A DNA stretch of 64,000 nt, from assembly GCA_963713445.1 (NCBI GenBank), contig CAVQMB010000002.1, positions 186,001 to 250,000 of the forward strand, read 5' to 3'. The DNA comes from CAVQMB01 sp963713445. GTDB taxonomy: Bacteria; Pseudomonadota; Gammaproteobacteria; Competibacterales; Competibacteraceae. The notes below the pieces were generated by a model. That model saw only the letters and a program-made list of their open reading frames with translations. It made no database searches and was not told where the DNA came from. The stretch's first letter is position 1; each line of letters opens with the position of its first letter. Below are positions 1 to 7,758 of the stretch, one piece after another. The translations under genes were made by a program, and so were the position numbers.

Positions 1-1038
1 CAGCAGCGTGAACTTGGCCTCGCTTCGGATCAGGTGAGCCCGCAGGATCAGCACCACCAGTGCGCTGCCGGTGAGCAGGCCCAGTAGCATCAGCATGAAC
101 AGACCGCGGCGCGGATCCACGGCAAAGGCATGGACCGAGGTCAACACACCGGAACGGACCAGGAAGGTGCCCAGTAGGCTGAGCGAGAACGTGGCTATGG
201 CCAGCAACACGGTCCAGGCCCGGAAGGCGCCCCGCTTTTCGGTCGCCGCCAGCGAATGAATTAGCGCCGTACCGGCTAGCCAGGGCATGAGCGAGGCGTT
301 TTCCACCGGATCCCAGAACCACCAGCCGCCCCAGCCCAGTTCGTAGTACGACCACCAACTGCCGAGCGCGATGCCAACCGTCAGAAAACACCATGCGGCG
401 ATGGTCCAAGGCCGCGACCAGCGCGCCCAGGCACTGTCAAGCCGGCCGGACAACAGCGCCCCGATAACAAAGGCAAAGGCTACCGAGAAGCCGACGTAAC
501 CCATGTACAACATCGGCGGGTGACCGATCAGCCCGATATCCTGCAGCAGCGGATTGAGGTCGTTGCCCTGCATCGGGAAATCCGGCAGCAGTCGTGCAAA
601 CGGGTTGGAAGTGAATTGCATGAAGACTAGGAAGCTGGTGCTGATCACGCCCATGACCCCCAGCACCCGGGCCAGCAGCGGGCGCGGCAGCGAGCGGCTG
701 AACAGCGCGACCGCCACGGTCCAGGCACTGAGGATCATGATCCACAACAGGATAGAGCCTTCGTGACCGCCCCAGATGGCGGTTACCCGATACCATATCG
801 GCAGAGTGGTGTTGGAGTTTTCTGCGACGTAGGCGACCGAGAAGTTGTTGTTGATGAAAGCCACCGCCAGGCAGATGAAGGCGAGGCCGACCAGCAAAAA
901 CTGGACGATGGCGAGCGGCCGGGCCGTTTCCATCATCCTTACGTTGCCGCGGGCTGCGCCTACCATCGGCAGTACGGCTAGCAGGATGGCGCTGGCGAGT
1001 GCCAGGATGACTGCGAGTTGTCCGATATCAGGAGCCAT
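1..1038 (-). CDS. ccmF: CcmF, cytochrome c heme lyase subunit (C-terminus beyond window)
   Basis: The frame is open from an ATG at 1038 to the window edge, giving the first 346 residues of a protein normally about 650 long. It is a polytopic inner-membrane protein of the system I cytochrome c maturation pathway that passes heme from holo-CcmE to apocytochromes. The periplasmic motif WGGHEGS and the tryptophan-rich WWFWDPVENASLMPWL segment, which contacts heme, are both visible. It starts 11 bases after ccmE ends and is last of the four co-directional ccm genes seen. ccmG and ccmH would be expected beyond the left edge. Identification is secure; the remainder is not visible. Confidence 0.97.
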   Translation of the reverse strand, partial: MAPDIGQLAVILALASAILLAVLPMVGAARGNVRMMETARPLAIVQFLLVGLAFICLAVAFINNNFSVAYVAENSNTTLPIWYRVTAIWGGHEGSILLWIMILSAWTVAVALFSRSLPRPLLARVLGVMGVISTSFLVFMQFTSNPFARLLPDFPMQGNDLNPLLQDIGLIGHPPMLYMGYVGFSVAFAFVIGALLSGRLDSAWARWSRPWTIAAWCFLTVGIALGSWWSYYELGWGGWWFWDPVENASLMPWLAGTALIHSLAATEKRGAFRAWTVLLAIATFSLSLLGTFLVRSGVLTSVHAFAVDPRRGLFMLMLLGLLTGSALVVLILRAHLIRSEAKFTLL

Positions 1039-1049
1039 GGTCAAGTCGG

Positions 1050-1499
1050 TCAGTTGGTGCGGGCGAGATGCGGCATGCCGGCCTTCTTGAGGCTGGCGGC
1101 GACCTCAGGGGGCATGTATTTGGAATCGTGCTTGGCCAGTACCTGCTGTGCCATGACTAGGCCGCCGGACTCCAGTTTGCCGCGCGCGATGATGCCCTGG
1201 CCGGCCCGGAACAGGTCCGGCAGGATGCCATCGTAGTGCACGGTGACAGTGGATTTGTTGTCAGTCAGTTTGAAACTGACCTTGAGGCTGTTGGGGTCAT
1301 GCTCGATGCTGCCCGGTACCACCAGGCCACCGACCCGTATGGTCCGTCCCAGCGGGGCGCGACCGGCAGCGATCTGGCTGGGTGCATAGAACAGGTTGAT
1401 ATTCCGGCGCAGGGCGTAGACCGTCAGGCTGACGGCCGTGCCCACACCGACCAGAATAACCATCACCAGCAGCAGCCGGCGGCGGCGGACCGGAGTCAT
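1050..1499 (-). CDS. ccmE: CcmE, periplasmic heme chaperone
   Basis: This 149-residue protein has a short basic N-terminus, one membrane anchor (about residues 8-30) and a periplasmic OB-fold. The motif VLAKHDSKYMPPE contains His124, the residue that binds heme covalently in CcmE, and Tyr128. CcmE receives heme from CcmC and delivers it to CcmF. The ATG overlaps the ccmD stop by four bases (ATGA), so the genes are probably translationally coupled. Length and motif agree with the family. Confidence 0.97.
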   Translation of the reverse strand: MTPVRRRRLLLVMVILVGVGTAVSLTVYALRRNINLFYAPSQIAAGRAPLGRTIRVGGLVVPGSIEHDPNSLKVSFKLTDNKSTVTVHYDGILPDLFRAGQGIIARGKLESGGLVMAQQVLAKHDSKYMPPEVAASLKKAGMPHLARTN

Positions 1500-1690
1500 G
1501 GATTGTTGTTCTCCGCGGTGCGGGCGGCGCGTTGCTCGCGGCGGGCGAGGGCGCGCTGCAGTTTACGATGACGCAGTACCGGTGCCAGCATCACCGCTGC
1601 CAGTACCACAAATGTGATGCCATAGGCCGGCCAGACGAACCGGGCGTAGCCGCCCATGGCAAAAAAAGCGGACCAACTGGAAAAGCTCAT
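1496..1690 (-). CDS. ccmD: CcmD, heme exporter small membrane subunit
   Basis: A 64-residue protein with one membrane segment (about residues 18-38) followed by a strongly basic cytoplasmic tail rich in Arg and Ala, the CcmD pattern. CcmD helps release holo-CcmE from the CcmABC complex. The frame extends upstream into ccmC, but the ATG at 1690 gives the start with FAMGGYARFVWPAYG, matches family length and overlaps the ccmC stop by four bases. Sequence conservation in this family is low, so size, topology and position carry most of the call. Confidence 0.92.
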   Translation of the reverse strand: MSFSSWSAFFAMGGYARFVWPAYGITFVVLAAVMLAPVLRHRKLQRALARREQRAARTAENNNP

Positions 1691-2463
1691 AGCAGGTTCC
1701 GATGGGGATCGAGACGGCTCGCCAGTACGTCGTTGCGGGCCCGCATCAGTACGTTGCTGGCTGCCAGTAAGGCATAGCCGAACAGCATCAGCAGGAGTGG
1801 CCACAGCATACTGAGAGCAATGGACGGCTTACCGAACTTGAAGATGGTCGCGCCCTGATGAAGGGTGTACCACCAGTCCACTGAGTAGTGGATGATGGGG
1901 ATGTTGATCACGCCCACAATGGCCAGCAGGCCCGCCGCGCGGGCCGCCGTCTCATGGTCGTCGAAGGCTTCCTGCAGCCCCATGTAGCCGAGATATAGAA
2001 ACAGCAGGATCAGCTCGGAGGTCAGCCGGGCGTCCCAGATCCAGTAGGTGCCCCACATCGGTTTGCCCCACAACGAACCGGTGACCAGCGCCAGGAATGT
2101 ACAGGCCGCTCCGATCGGCGCGCAGTTGCGTGACACCACGGCCGCCAGCTTGATACGCCATATCAGACCAATCGCGGCGGTAACCGCCATTCCCACGTAC
2201 ACGGCCATCGACATGGCGGCGGCAGGCACATGGATGTAGATGATGCGGAAGGCATCGCCTTGCTGGTAGTCAGGGGGCGCGAACGCCAGTCCCCATACCA
2301 GGCCGGCCAAGATCATTAACAAGGCCGGGATGAGAAGCCACGGGATCAATATACTGGCGAGTCGGTCAAAGTAATGTGGGGACGCCAGCTGATAGATGAC
2401 CCGAGGCAGTTTGAAGCGCTTGCGGCGCTTGTAGCTGTCGACCGGGGCGGCGCTCTGGCTCAT
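1687..2463 (-). CDS. ccmC: CcmC, heme transporter of cytochrome c maturation
   Basis: A 258-residue, six-helix inner-membrane protein that loads heme onto CcmE. The heme-handling tryptophan motif WGTYWIWDARLTSELILL is intact, and periplasmic histidines lie in YIHVPAAAM and IIHYSVDWW. I chose the ATG at 2463; an in-frame GTG at 2490 would add nine residues. No ccmA or ccmB lies upstream: the next gene is divergent, so this cluster begins with ccmC. The 296 bases between 2463 and 2760 carry the divergent promoters, but I could not pick out a convincing -10/-35 pair. Confidence 0.96.
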   Translation of the reverse strand: MSQSAAPVDSYKRRKRFKLPRVIYQLASPHYFDRLASILIPWLLIPALLMILAGLVWGLAFAPPDYQQGDAFRIIYIHVPAAAMSMAVYVGMAVTAAIGLIWRIKLAAVVSRNCAPIGAACTFLALVTGSLWGKPMWGTYWIWDARLTSELILLFLYLGYMGLQEAFDDHETAARAAGLLAIVGVINIPIIHYSVDWWYTLHQGATIFKFGKPSIALSMLWPLLLMLFGYALLAASNVLMRARNDVLASRLDPHRNLL

Positions 2464-2759
2464 GATTACACGCGTTGGGGAAACGGACACAATGTTGAAC
2501 TACGCATTATTTCACACTTGTCGTGGCTTTGCTCGGGGAAGGGTCCACATCGGAAGACCACGGGCACGGCAAAGTGTTCCGTCGGCGTGGCGGAAAGGTT
2601 GGTTTGCCGCTCCAACGTGGTGTGGTTCGGGACAGTATTCTAATGGCACCTGCATCGACGTCAGTGGTACGGGATCAATACCGCCGTAACAATGCGGGCG
2701 GCACGATGCCGTAGAATGGCTTCCGGTAATGGAACTGGACCCCCAGGAGAGAGTTGCTC

Positions 2760-3974
2760 ATGAGCGCGCGCAGCATCACCCTCAGTTTCCCGGGTTCCCA
2801 AGGTAGTGACCTGGCCGCCCGGCTGGAACTGCCCGCCGGTGAGCCGCGCGGCTATGCGTTGTTCGCCCATTGTTTCAGTTGTTCCAAGGATCTGCCCATG
2901 GCGATCCGGTTGGCGCGGGCGCTGACAACGCGCGGTGTTGCGGTGCTTCGGTTCGATTTCACCGGTCTGGGGAGCAGTGAGGGTGATTTCGCCAATACTA
3001 ATTTTTCAACCAATATCGATGATCTCGAATGCGCCGCTGCGTTTCTGCGCACGCATTACGAAGCCCCGCAATTGCTGATCGGTCACAGCTTGGGAGGCGC
3101 AGCAGCGTTGGCCGTCGCCGCACGGCTCGATGAGGTCCTGGCACTCGCGACGGTCAATGCCCCGAGCGATCCGCAGCAGATTAGCCATTTGTTCGCCGGT
3201 CGTCTGGCACAGATCAAGGAACAGGGCGAAGCCGACGTGACGATCGCTGGGCGGAGTTTCCGCGTCAGGCGCCAGTTCTTGGACGACATTGCGGGTCACG
3301 GTCTGCTCGACGACGTCGCTCGGTTGGATCGACCGCTGCTGATTTTCCATTCGCCTGTGGACCAGGTCGTTGACATCGATCATGCGGCCCGACTGTATCA
3401 GGCGGCCCGGCATCCGAAGAGCTTTATTTCGCTTGATGGTGCGGATCACTTGGTATCGCGGCCAGCCGATGTGGAGTTCCTCGCCGCCATGCTGAGCACG
3501 TGGGCGTTGCGCTACATGCCGGAGAAAACGGACCAGCCGCCAGCCAAGGGTACGGTCGAAGTCAGCGAGACCGGTGACGGGCGGTTTACGCAGGAGGTGC
3601 GGATCGGCCGGCACCGGTTCTCCGCTGACGAACCAGTCGAACAGGGCGGGCTGGACCAGGGCCCGTCGCCGTATGATTTGCTGCTCGCCGCGCTCGGTGC
3701 TTGTACCGCCATGACCCTGCGGTTATATGCGGAACGACGCGGATTCGCGCTGGCGCATGTCAGCGTCGAACTGCTGCATGCCAAGATCCATGCTGAGGAC
3801 TGCGCTGACTGTGAGACCCGCACAGGCTTGGTCGACCACATCGAGCGGGTGATTACACTGCGTGGCTCCTTGACTGCGCAAGAACGCGACAAATTGCTGG
3901 CAATTGCCGATAAGTGTCCGGTTCACCGGACATTGCACTCGGAGATTTCAGTAGACACCCGGCTGGCTGGATGA
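2760..3974 (+). CDS. Alpha/beta hydrolase fused to OsmC-type peroxiredoxin domain
   Basis: A 404-residue two-domain cytoplasmic protein. Residues 1 to about 250 are an alpha/beta hydrolase with nucleophile elbow GHSLGG (Ser110), a candidate acid Asp201 in SPVDQVV and His230 in ADHLV. Residues from about 255 form an OsmC domain with the two cysteines of the family, Cys315 (ALGACTAMTL) and Cys386 (KCPVHRTL), which in OsmC/Ohr proteins reduce organic hydroperoxides. Fusions of this architecture are known in proteobacteria; the hydrolase substrate is not. The ATG at 2760 follows AGGAGAG at suitable spacing; a TTG two codons earlier is less likely. The gene is divergent from ccmC. Confidence 0.9.
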   Translation: MSARSITLSFPGSQGSDLAARLELPAGEPRGYALFAHCFSCSKDLPMAIRLARALTTRGVAVLRFDFTGLGSSEGDFANTNFSTNIDDLECAAAFLRTHYEAPQLLIGHSLGGAAALAVAARLDEVLALATVNAPSDPQQISHLFAGRLAQIKEQGEADVTIAGRSFRVRRQFLDDIAGHGLLDDVARLDRPLLIFHSPVDQVVDIDHAARLYQAARHPKSFISLDGADHLVSRPADVEFLAAMLSTWALRYMPEKTDQPPAKGTVEVSETGDGRFTQEVRIGRHRFSADEPVEQGGLDQGPSPYDLLLAALGACTAMTLRLYAERRGFALAHVSVELLHAKIHAEDCADCETRTGLVDHIERVITLRGSLTAQERDKLLAIADKCPVHRTLHSEISVDTRLAG

Positions 3975-3989
3975 GCAGCGAGCCGCGCC

Positions 3990-4886
3990 TCAGGATGCAC
4001 CGGCGAGGCGTTGGCCCATGCGTACCCGGTCACCTGCCCGGATAGCTGGATCCCACCGCAAAGCGCCGGCCGTTGTCAGCACGATCACTGTAGAACCCAT
4101 ATTGAAGCGGCCTGTTTCGGCACCACGGGCGAGTTCCACCCGGTTGCCCACCGCCGGATAACGCCAGCGGCGGATATGCTGACCCAGCGGGGGGGTGATG
4201 ACACCGGCCCAGACCGTTTCAATCGAGGCCACGTTGATCGCGCCCACCAGTATTAACGCCAGCGGCCCGGCGCGTGTCTCGAACCGGCATATCACCCGTT
4301 CGTTGTGGGCGAACAGGTTTGGAATCATCCGGGCGGTGAGCGGTGACACACTGAACAGCCGGCCCGGTACGTGTACCATGTCGGTTAGCCGGCCCGCCAG
4401 CGGCATATGAATGCGATGGTAATCGCGTGGCGCGAGGTAAAGGGTAGCGAAATCACCGTGCCTAAATGGTTCTGCTAATGCGGCATCGCCACCCAGCAGC
4501 TCCACTAGAGAATAGTCTCGTCCCTTGGCCTGCAACAACCGATCGTTAGTGATCGGGCCGATTTGACTGATCGTGCCGTCCACCGGGCAGCACAAGTCGT
4601 TCGCACCGCCCTCAAGTGGCCGTGCCCCCGGCTTCAACGCACGGGTGAAGAAGGCATTGAACGTGGGGTGGGTGGTTGGGTCAGGTTGTTCGGCCTCGCT
4701 CAGATCGACCCTGAAGACGTGGCAGAAGATCCGGATCAGCAAATTCTTGAACCAGTGAGTCCGGATTCGCGTTAGCCGGTGAACGGCACGGGTCATCGTC
4801 CGCTGCGGCAGGCAGTATTGCGGCAGGTTGCGTAGCCGATCGGTCAGGGACGGACGGGATTCTAGGGGATCTGAGTCAGAGCTCAC
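3990..4886 (-). CDS. psd: Phosphatidylserine decarboxylase proenzyme
   Basis: A 298-residue membrane-associated enzyme that converts phosphatidylserine to phosphatidylethanolamine. It is made as a proenzyme that cleaves itself at the MGSTVIVL motif, where Ser265 becomes the pyruvoyl group. Catalytic Asp103 (CPVDGT) and His157 (APRDYHRIHMP) complete the self-cleavage triad. The start is a GTG at 4886; it keeps the N-terminal LPQYCLPQ segment also present in homologues, but its ribosome site is weak. The gene is convergent with the hydrolase-OsmC gene 15 bases away and divergent from the HiPIP genes. Confidence 0.96.
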   Translation of the reverse strand: MSSDSDPLESRPSLTDRLRNLPQYCLPQRTMTRAVHRLTRIRTHWFKNLLIRIFCHVFRVDLSEAEQPDPTTHPTFNAFFTRALKPGARPLEGGANDLCCPVDGTISQIGPITNDRLLQAKGRDYSLVELLGGDAALAEPFRHGDFATLYLAPRDYHRIHMPLAGRLTDMVHVPGRLFSVSPLTARMIPNLFAHNERVICRFETRAGPLALILVGAINVASIETVWAGVITPPLGQHIRRWRYPAVGNRVELARGAETGRFNMGSTVIVLTTAGALRWDPAIRAGDRVRMGQRLAGAS

Positions 4887-4988
4887 GCTTATTCAACCAC
4901 GTTGCAGGCCGTTCGGAAAGCGGATAAGTTTAGCGGAAGCAGGTGCGATAGTGCGGCGCAACAAAAATTCGCACTGATGCCGCAGTTT

Positions 4989-5002
4989 TTGATCCGGATC
5001 AA
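4989..5002. promoter_or_regulatory. Perfect FNR/ANR-type box upstream of the HiPIP genes
   Basis: The sequence TTGATCCGGATCAA matches the FNR consensus TTGAT-N4-ATCAA at all ten defined positions. Its centre (4995.5) would be at -41.5 for a transcript starting near 5037, and CATAAC at 5024-5029 is a four-of-six -10 match in about the right place. This fits a class II FNR-activated promoter driving the HiPIP gene at 5106. The psd gene lies on the other side, so control of psd is also possible. No fnr gene lies in this window. Confidence 0.7.
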
Positions 5003-5105
5003 GGTATCAGGCCTGGCGCTGGACATAACATGACGGTTGTCCGCCGATGGAACAGGGAATGCCCACCGACGAGAAAAATATTCCCCAATTTCAAAGGCTT
5101 GTACA

Positions 5106-5426
5106 ATGAGTGATTCAACGAGTAAATCAGTAACCCCAACCGACGCCAATGGTCTGACGCGGCGCACTGCAATGAAGCGTGTTCTGTTAACCGCTGCCGG
5201 TCTGGCGGTGGGGTGGACTGCCGTACGGGCAAGGCCTGCCGAAGCGGCAGGTAGCGTACCCAAGGGCGCGGTCGGTTATCAGGATAAACCAAACGGCAAT
5301 GAGCGCTGCCTCACCTGTTCGCAGTTCATCCCCGGCAAGACGGCGGATGCCATGGGTACGTGCAATGTGGTGGCCGGCGCCATTAGCCCCGATGGCTGGT
5401 GTAATGTGTGGGCGGCGAAGGGCTGA
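5106..5426 (+). CDS. High-potential iron-sulfur protein (HiPIP), copy 1
   Basis: A 106-residue periplasmic electron carrier. The N-terminus has a twin-arginine signal (LTRRTAMKR, residues 17-25) and a hydrophobic stretch ending near the AEAA cleavage region, as expected for a protein exported folded with its cluster. Cys68, Cys71, Cys86 and Cys99 follow the HiPIP spacing for one [4Fe-4S] cluster, ending in the signature DGWCNVW. HiPIPs carry electrons between bc1 complexes, oxidases or reaction centres, and in some acidophiles in iron oxidation. A second copy follows after 71 bases. The perfect FNR-type box upstream suggests induction when oxygen is low. Confidence 0.95.
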   Translation: MSDSTSKSVTPTDANGLTRRTAMKRVLLTAAGLAVGWTAVRARPAEAAGSVPKGAVGYQDKPNGNERCLTCSQFIPGKTADAMGTCNVVAGAISPDGWCNVWAAKG

Positions 5427-5497
5427 AGCTCTCGCCAGAATAATTGATCGGGTCTGCTGGGGATGCCCGCGAACCTGATCCTCACGGAGATAAATCG

Positions 5498-5815
5498 ATG
5501 AGCCAAACAACCAAGAATGCCCCGCTTGCAGGCCGCGACGGAGTGTCGCGGCGCGCTGCGATGAAGCGGGTGGTGGTGAGTGCAGCCGGCATGGCGGTGG
5601 GTTGGGCGGTGCTAGGCACTGGGACAGCTCAGGCGCAGGCGACGATGTCAAAAGCATCCGTGGCCTATCAGGACCGGCCGGAGCGTAACGAAAGTTGCCT
5701 CAACTGCTCGCTGTTTGTGCCTGGCAAGACGCCGGATGCCATGGGGACCTGCAAAGTCGTCAAGGGCGCCATCAGTCCCAACGGCTGGTGCAACATCTGG
5801 TCTGCCAAGAGTTAA
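5498..5815 (+). CDS. High-potential iron-sulfur protein (HiPIP), copy 2
   Basis: A 105-residue paralogue of the preceding HiPIP. Aligned by hand over the mature part, 37 of 57 positions are identical. It has its own twin-arginine signal (VSRRAAMKR), a cleavage region near AQAQA, and Cys67, Cys70, Cys85 and Cys98 in the same pattern, ending NGWCNIW. The ATG at 5498 follows GGAGATA. The short gap from copy 1 with no visible terminator suggests one transcript. A weak 8-bp stem (5839-5846 with 5857-5864) follows without a T run, so termination there is uncertain. Confidence 0.95.
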   Translation: MSQTTKNAPLAGRDGVSRRAAMKRVVVSAAGMAVGWAVLGTGTAQAQATMSKASVAYQDRPERNESCLNCSLFVPGKTPDAMGTCKVVKGAISPNGWCNIWSAKS

Positions 5816-5897
5816 CCGTTCGACAATTCCGCTCTGCTTGCTCAGCCCTTCGTGCTGCTGAGCAGCGCAGCCAGACGACGCCAAGCCGCAGGCGATT

Positions 5898-5927
5898 TTG
5901 TCAGGAGTCGAATAGACTGTGTAATAT
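5898..5927 (+). promoter_or_regulatory. Candidate sigma70 promoter for the Cyc2-like gene
   Basis: TTGTCA (5898-5903, five of six to the -35 consensus) is followed after 18 bases by TAATAT (5922-5927, four of six to the -10 consensus). It would give an untranslated leader of about 160 bases before the ATG at 6094. This is a pattern match only; the gene could also be read from the HiPIP promoter. Confidence 0.4.
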
Positions 5928-6093
5928 GAGTTTTGCGTGAACTAGGCCTACAGCGCCGACGCTGTTGTTTAAGACGTCTCCGCTACGACCTCGTCCGTCC
6001 GCCGGCGGGCTGTTGCTGTGCAGCTGGAAAGGGACTTCGTCAATACGCCCGGTGAATCTATCCAGTAAGTAAAAACAATTTGGGGGTTACATC

Positions 6094-7476
6094 ATGTACG
6101 ACACGATTCAGGGGGGGGAAGTTCTACGCCCCATGAAACCAGGCTACAGCGGACTCATGCGAGCGTGGCTGGGGGTGCTATGTGTGGCTGGTGCCGTGCT
6201 GGGCATCAGCGGTAACGCATGGGCGCTTCCGTCCTTCGCGCGCCAGACCGGTATGCAATGTCGTTCCTGTCACACCGCCTATCCGCAGCTCACCGCCTTC
6301 GGGCGCGAGTTCAAGCTGATGGGTTACACCATGAGCAAGAAGAAGGTGCCGCTGTACGACAAGTTTGCGGTGATGCTGCAGCCTTCGTTCACCCATACCA
6401 AAGCCGATCAGTCCGAGGCCGATCTGCCGTCCCGGTTCAGCGCGAACGACAACTTTGCGTTGAATCAGGCCAGTATCTTCTTCGGTGGCAAGATCGCCAG
6501 CCATGTCGGCGGTTTTGTGCAGCTGACCTATGACGGGGTTGGCAACTCAGTGGGATGGGACAATACCGATTTCCGCTTTGCCAACAAAACCAAAGTGGGC
6601 GGCAAACCGTTGGTTTACGGCATCGACGTCAACAACAGCCCGAGCGTACAGGATCTCTGGAACACCACGCCGGCTTGGGGCTGGCCGTTCTCGGGTTCCG
6701 GCCTGGCGCCCGGACCGACCGCTGCCACCGTGCTCGGCGGCGGTACGCTGGCGGGCACATCGGCCGGGGTCGGCGCCTACACCGAATGGAATGACACCGT
6801 CTATGCCGAAGTGAGTCTATACCAGACGCTGGGGCTCGGCCTGCTCAAATCACTTGGTGTCGCTGCTGACGACGTCACCAAGACGGATGGACTGGCACCG
6901 TACTGGCGCGTGGCCTTGCAGCATGAATGGGGCCACAACTTCCTTGAAGCAGGCACCTTCGGGATGGTCGCCAACTTGTACCCCAATCAGAACAAGATCG
7001 GTGGTTCCGACAAGTTCACGGACGTCGGGCTGGATATGCAGTACCAGTATTTCGGGAAGCGGGATGACGTCACCGCGCGAATGGCCTGGATTCACGAGAA
7101 GCAGAATCTGGATGCCACTTATGCGATGGGCGGCTCGAGCAATGCATCGAATCACCTCAACCACTTCCGCGCCAACGCAAGCTATATGTACGACAAGACC
7201 TACAATTTCACGGTGGGTTATGACGATCTGAACGGGAACTCCGACGCAACGTACTACGGCACGGACAACGGCTCGCCTGACAGCTCCTGGGAGACTTTCC
7301 AGGTTGACTGGCTGCCCTACAACAAATATGCCGGTGGGGCAAATGGGTTCAAGCAGTGGGAATGGTTCAATCCCAAGCTGTCTTTGCAATACACCATGTA
7401 CAACAAGTTCGACGGCACGACCGACCACGCCTCGGATAACAACACCTTGTATCTGCAGGCCTGGCTGATGTTCTAG
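6094..7476 (+). CDS. Cyc2-like monoheme cytochrome c fused to outer-membrane porin
   Basis: A 460-residue exported protein. After a signal peptide cut near NAWA|LPSF comes a single heme site, CRSCH (Cys56, Cys59, His60), inside FARQTGMQCRSCHTAYPQL, then FGREFKLMGYT. About 380 residues follow that look like an outer-membrane beta-barrel: alternating aromatic and polar strands, Asn/Gly-rich turns and a terminal Phe (LYLQAWLMF). One N-terminal heme before a barrel is the architecture of Cyc2 outer-membrane iron oxidases, and the FARQTG context resembles theirs. Related cytochrome-porins of unknown role exist, so iron oxidation is an inference. Starts at 6094 and 6133 are both possible; the second gives a more normal signal peptide. 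A run of eight G lies between them. Confidence 0.78.
   Translation: MYDTIQGGEVLRPMKPGYSGLMRAWLGVLCVAGAVLGISGNAWALPSFARQTGMQCRSCHTAYPQLTAFGREFKLMGYTMSKKKVPLYDKFAVMLQPSFTHTKADQSEADLPSRFSANDNFALNQASIFFGGKIASHVGGFVQLTYDGVGNSVGWDNTDFRFANKTKVGGKPLVYGIDVNNSPSVQDLWNTTPAWGWPFSGSGLAPGPTAATVLGGGTLAGTSAGVGAYTEWNDTVYAEVSLYQTLGLGLLKSLGVAADDVTKTDGLAPYWRVALQHEWGHNFLEAGTFGMVANLYPNQNKIGGSDKFTDVGLDMQYQYFGKRDDVTARMAWIHEKQNLDATYAMGGSSNASNHLNHFRANASYMYDKTYNFTVGYDDLNGNSDATYYGTDNGSPDSSWETFQVDWLPYNKYAGGANGFKQWEWFNPKLSLQYTMYNKFDGTTDHASDNNTLYLQAWLMF
6111..6118 (+). repeat. Eight-G homopolymer at the start of the Cyc2-like gene
   Basis: Eight consecutive G residues lie between the two candidate start codons. If translation begins at 6094, a gain or loss of one G would shift the frame. 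If it begins at 6133, the tract lies in the ribosome-binding region and its length would change initiation efficiency. Confidence 0.9.
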
Positions 7477-7490
7477 GGATGGCGGTAGGT

Positions 7491-7560
7491 GGCCCGCGTT
7501 AAGCGGGCCGCGTGCCCCGCGCCGCTCGTTCGCCCGCCCTCTGTGGAGTGCGGGCTTTTT
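7491..7560 (+). terminator. Terminator region after the Cyc2-like gene
   Basis: Two hairpins follow the stop codon. The first is a perfect 7-bp GC stem (7491-7497 with 7503-7509, loop GTTAA) without a T run. The second pairs GCCCGC (7532-7537) with GCGGGC (7550-7555) and is followed directly by five T (7556-7560), the intrinsic terminator form. It separates the redox genes from prmB. Confidence 0.75.
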
Positions 7561-7758
7561 GCTGCCTGCTATAAATAATGGCGTCAGTCATCATTGCGTG
7601 AACCGGCTTGAACTGGATTCGCTCCACCAGGCCATTACAATGTGGTTTCTGCTTGCTGGCATGCAGGAACCCGGGTACCCGATGATCGGGACTTGTGCCA
7701 GCGCCGGATTCGGGATGTTGTCGAGTTCGTTAGTGCCACACCAGACGGTGGAGTTCTC

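Noticed and set aside
5839..5864. Terminator after the second HiPIP gene
   Set aside because: Only an 8-bp stem with a 10-base loop and no T run; too weak to list.
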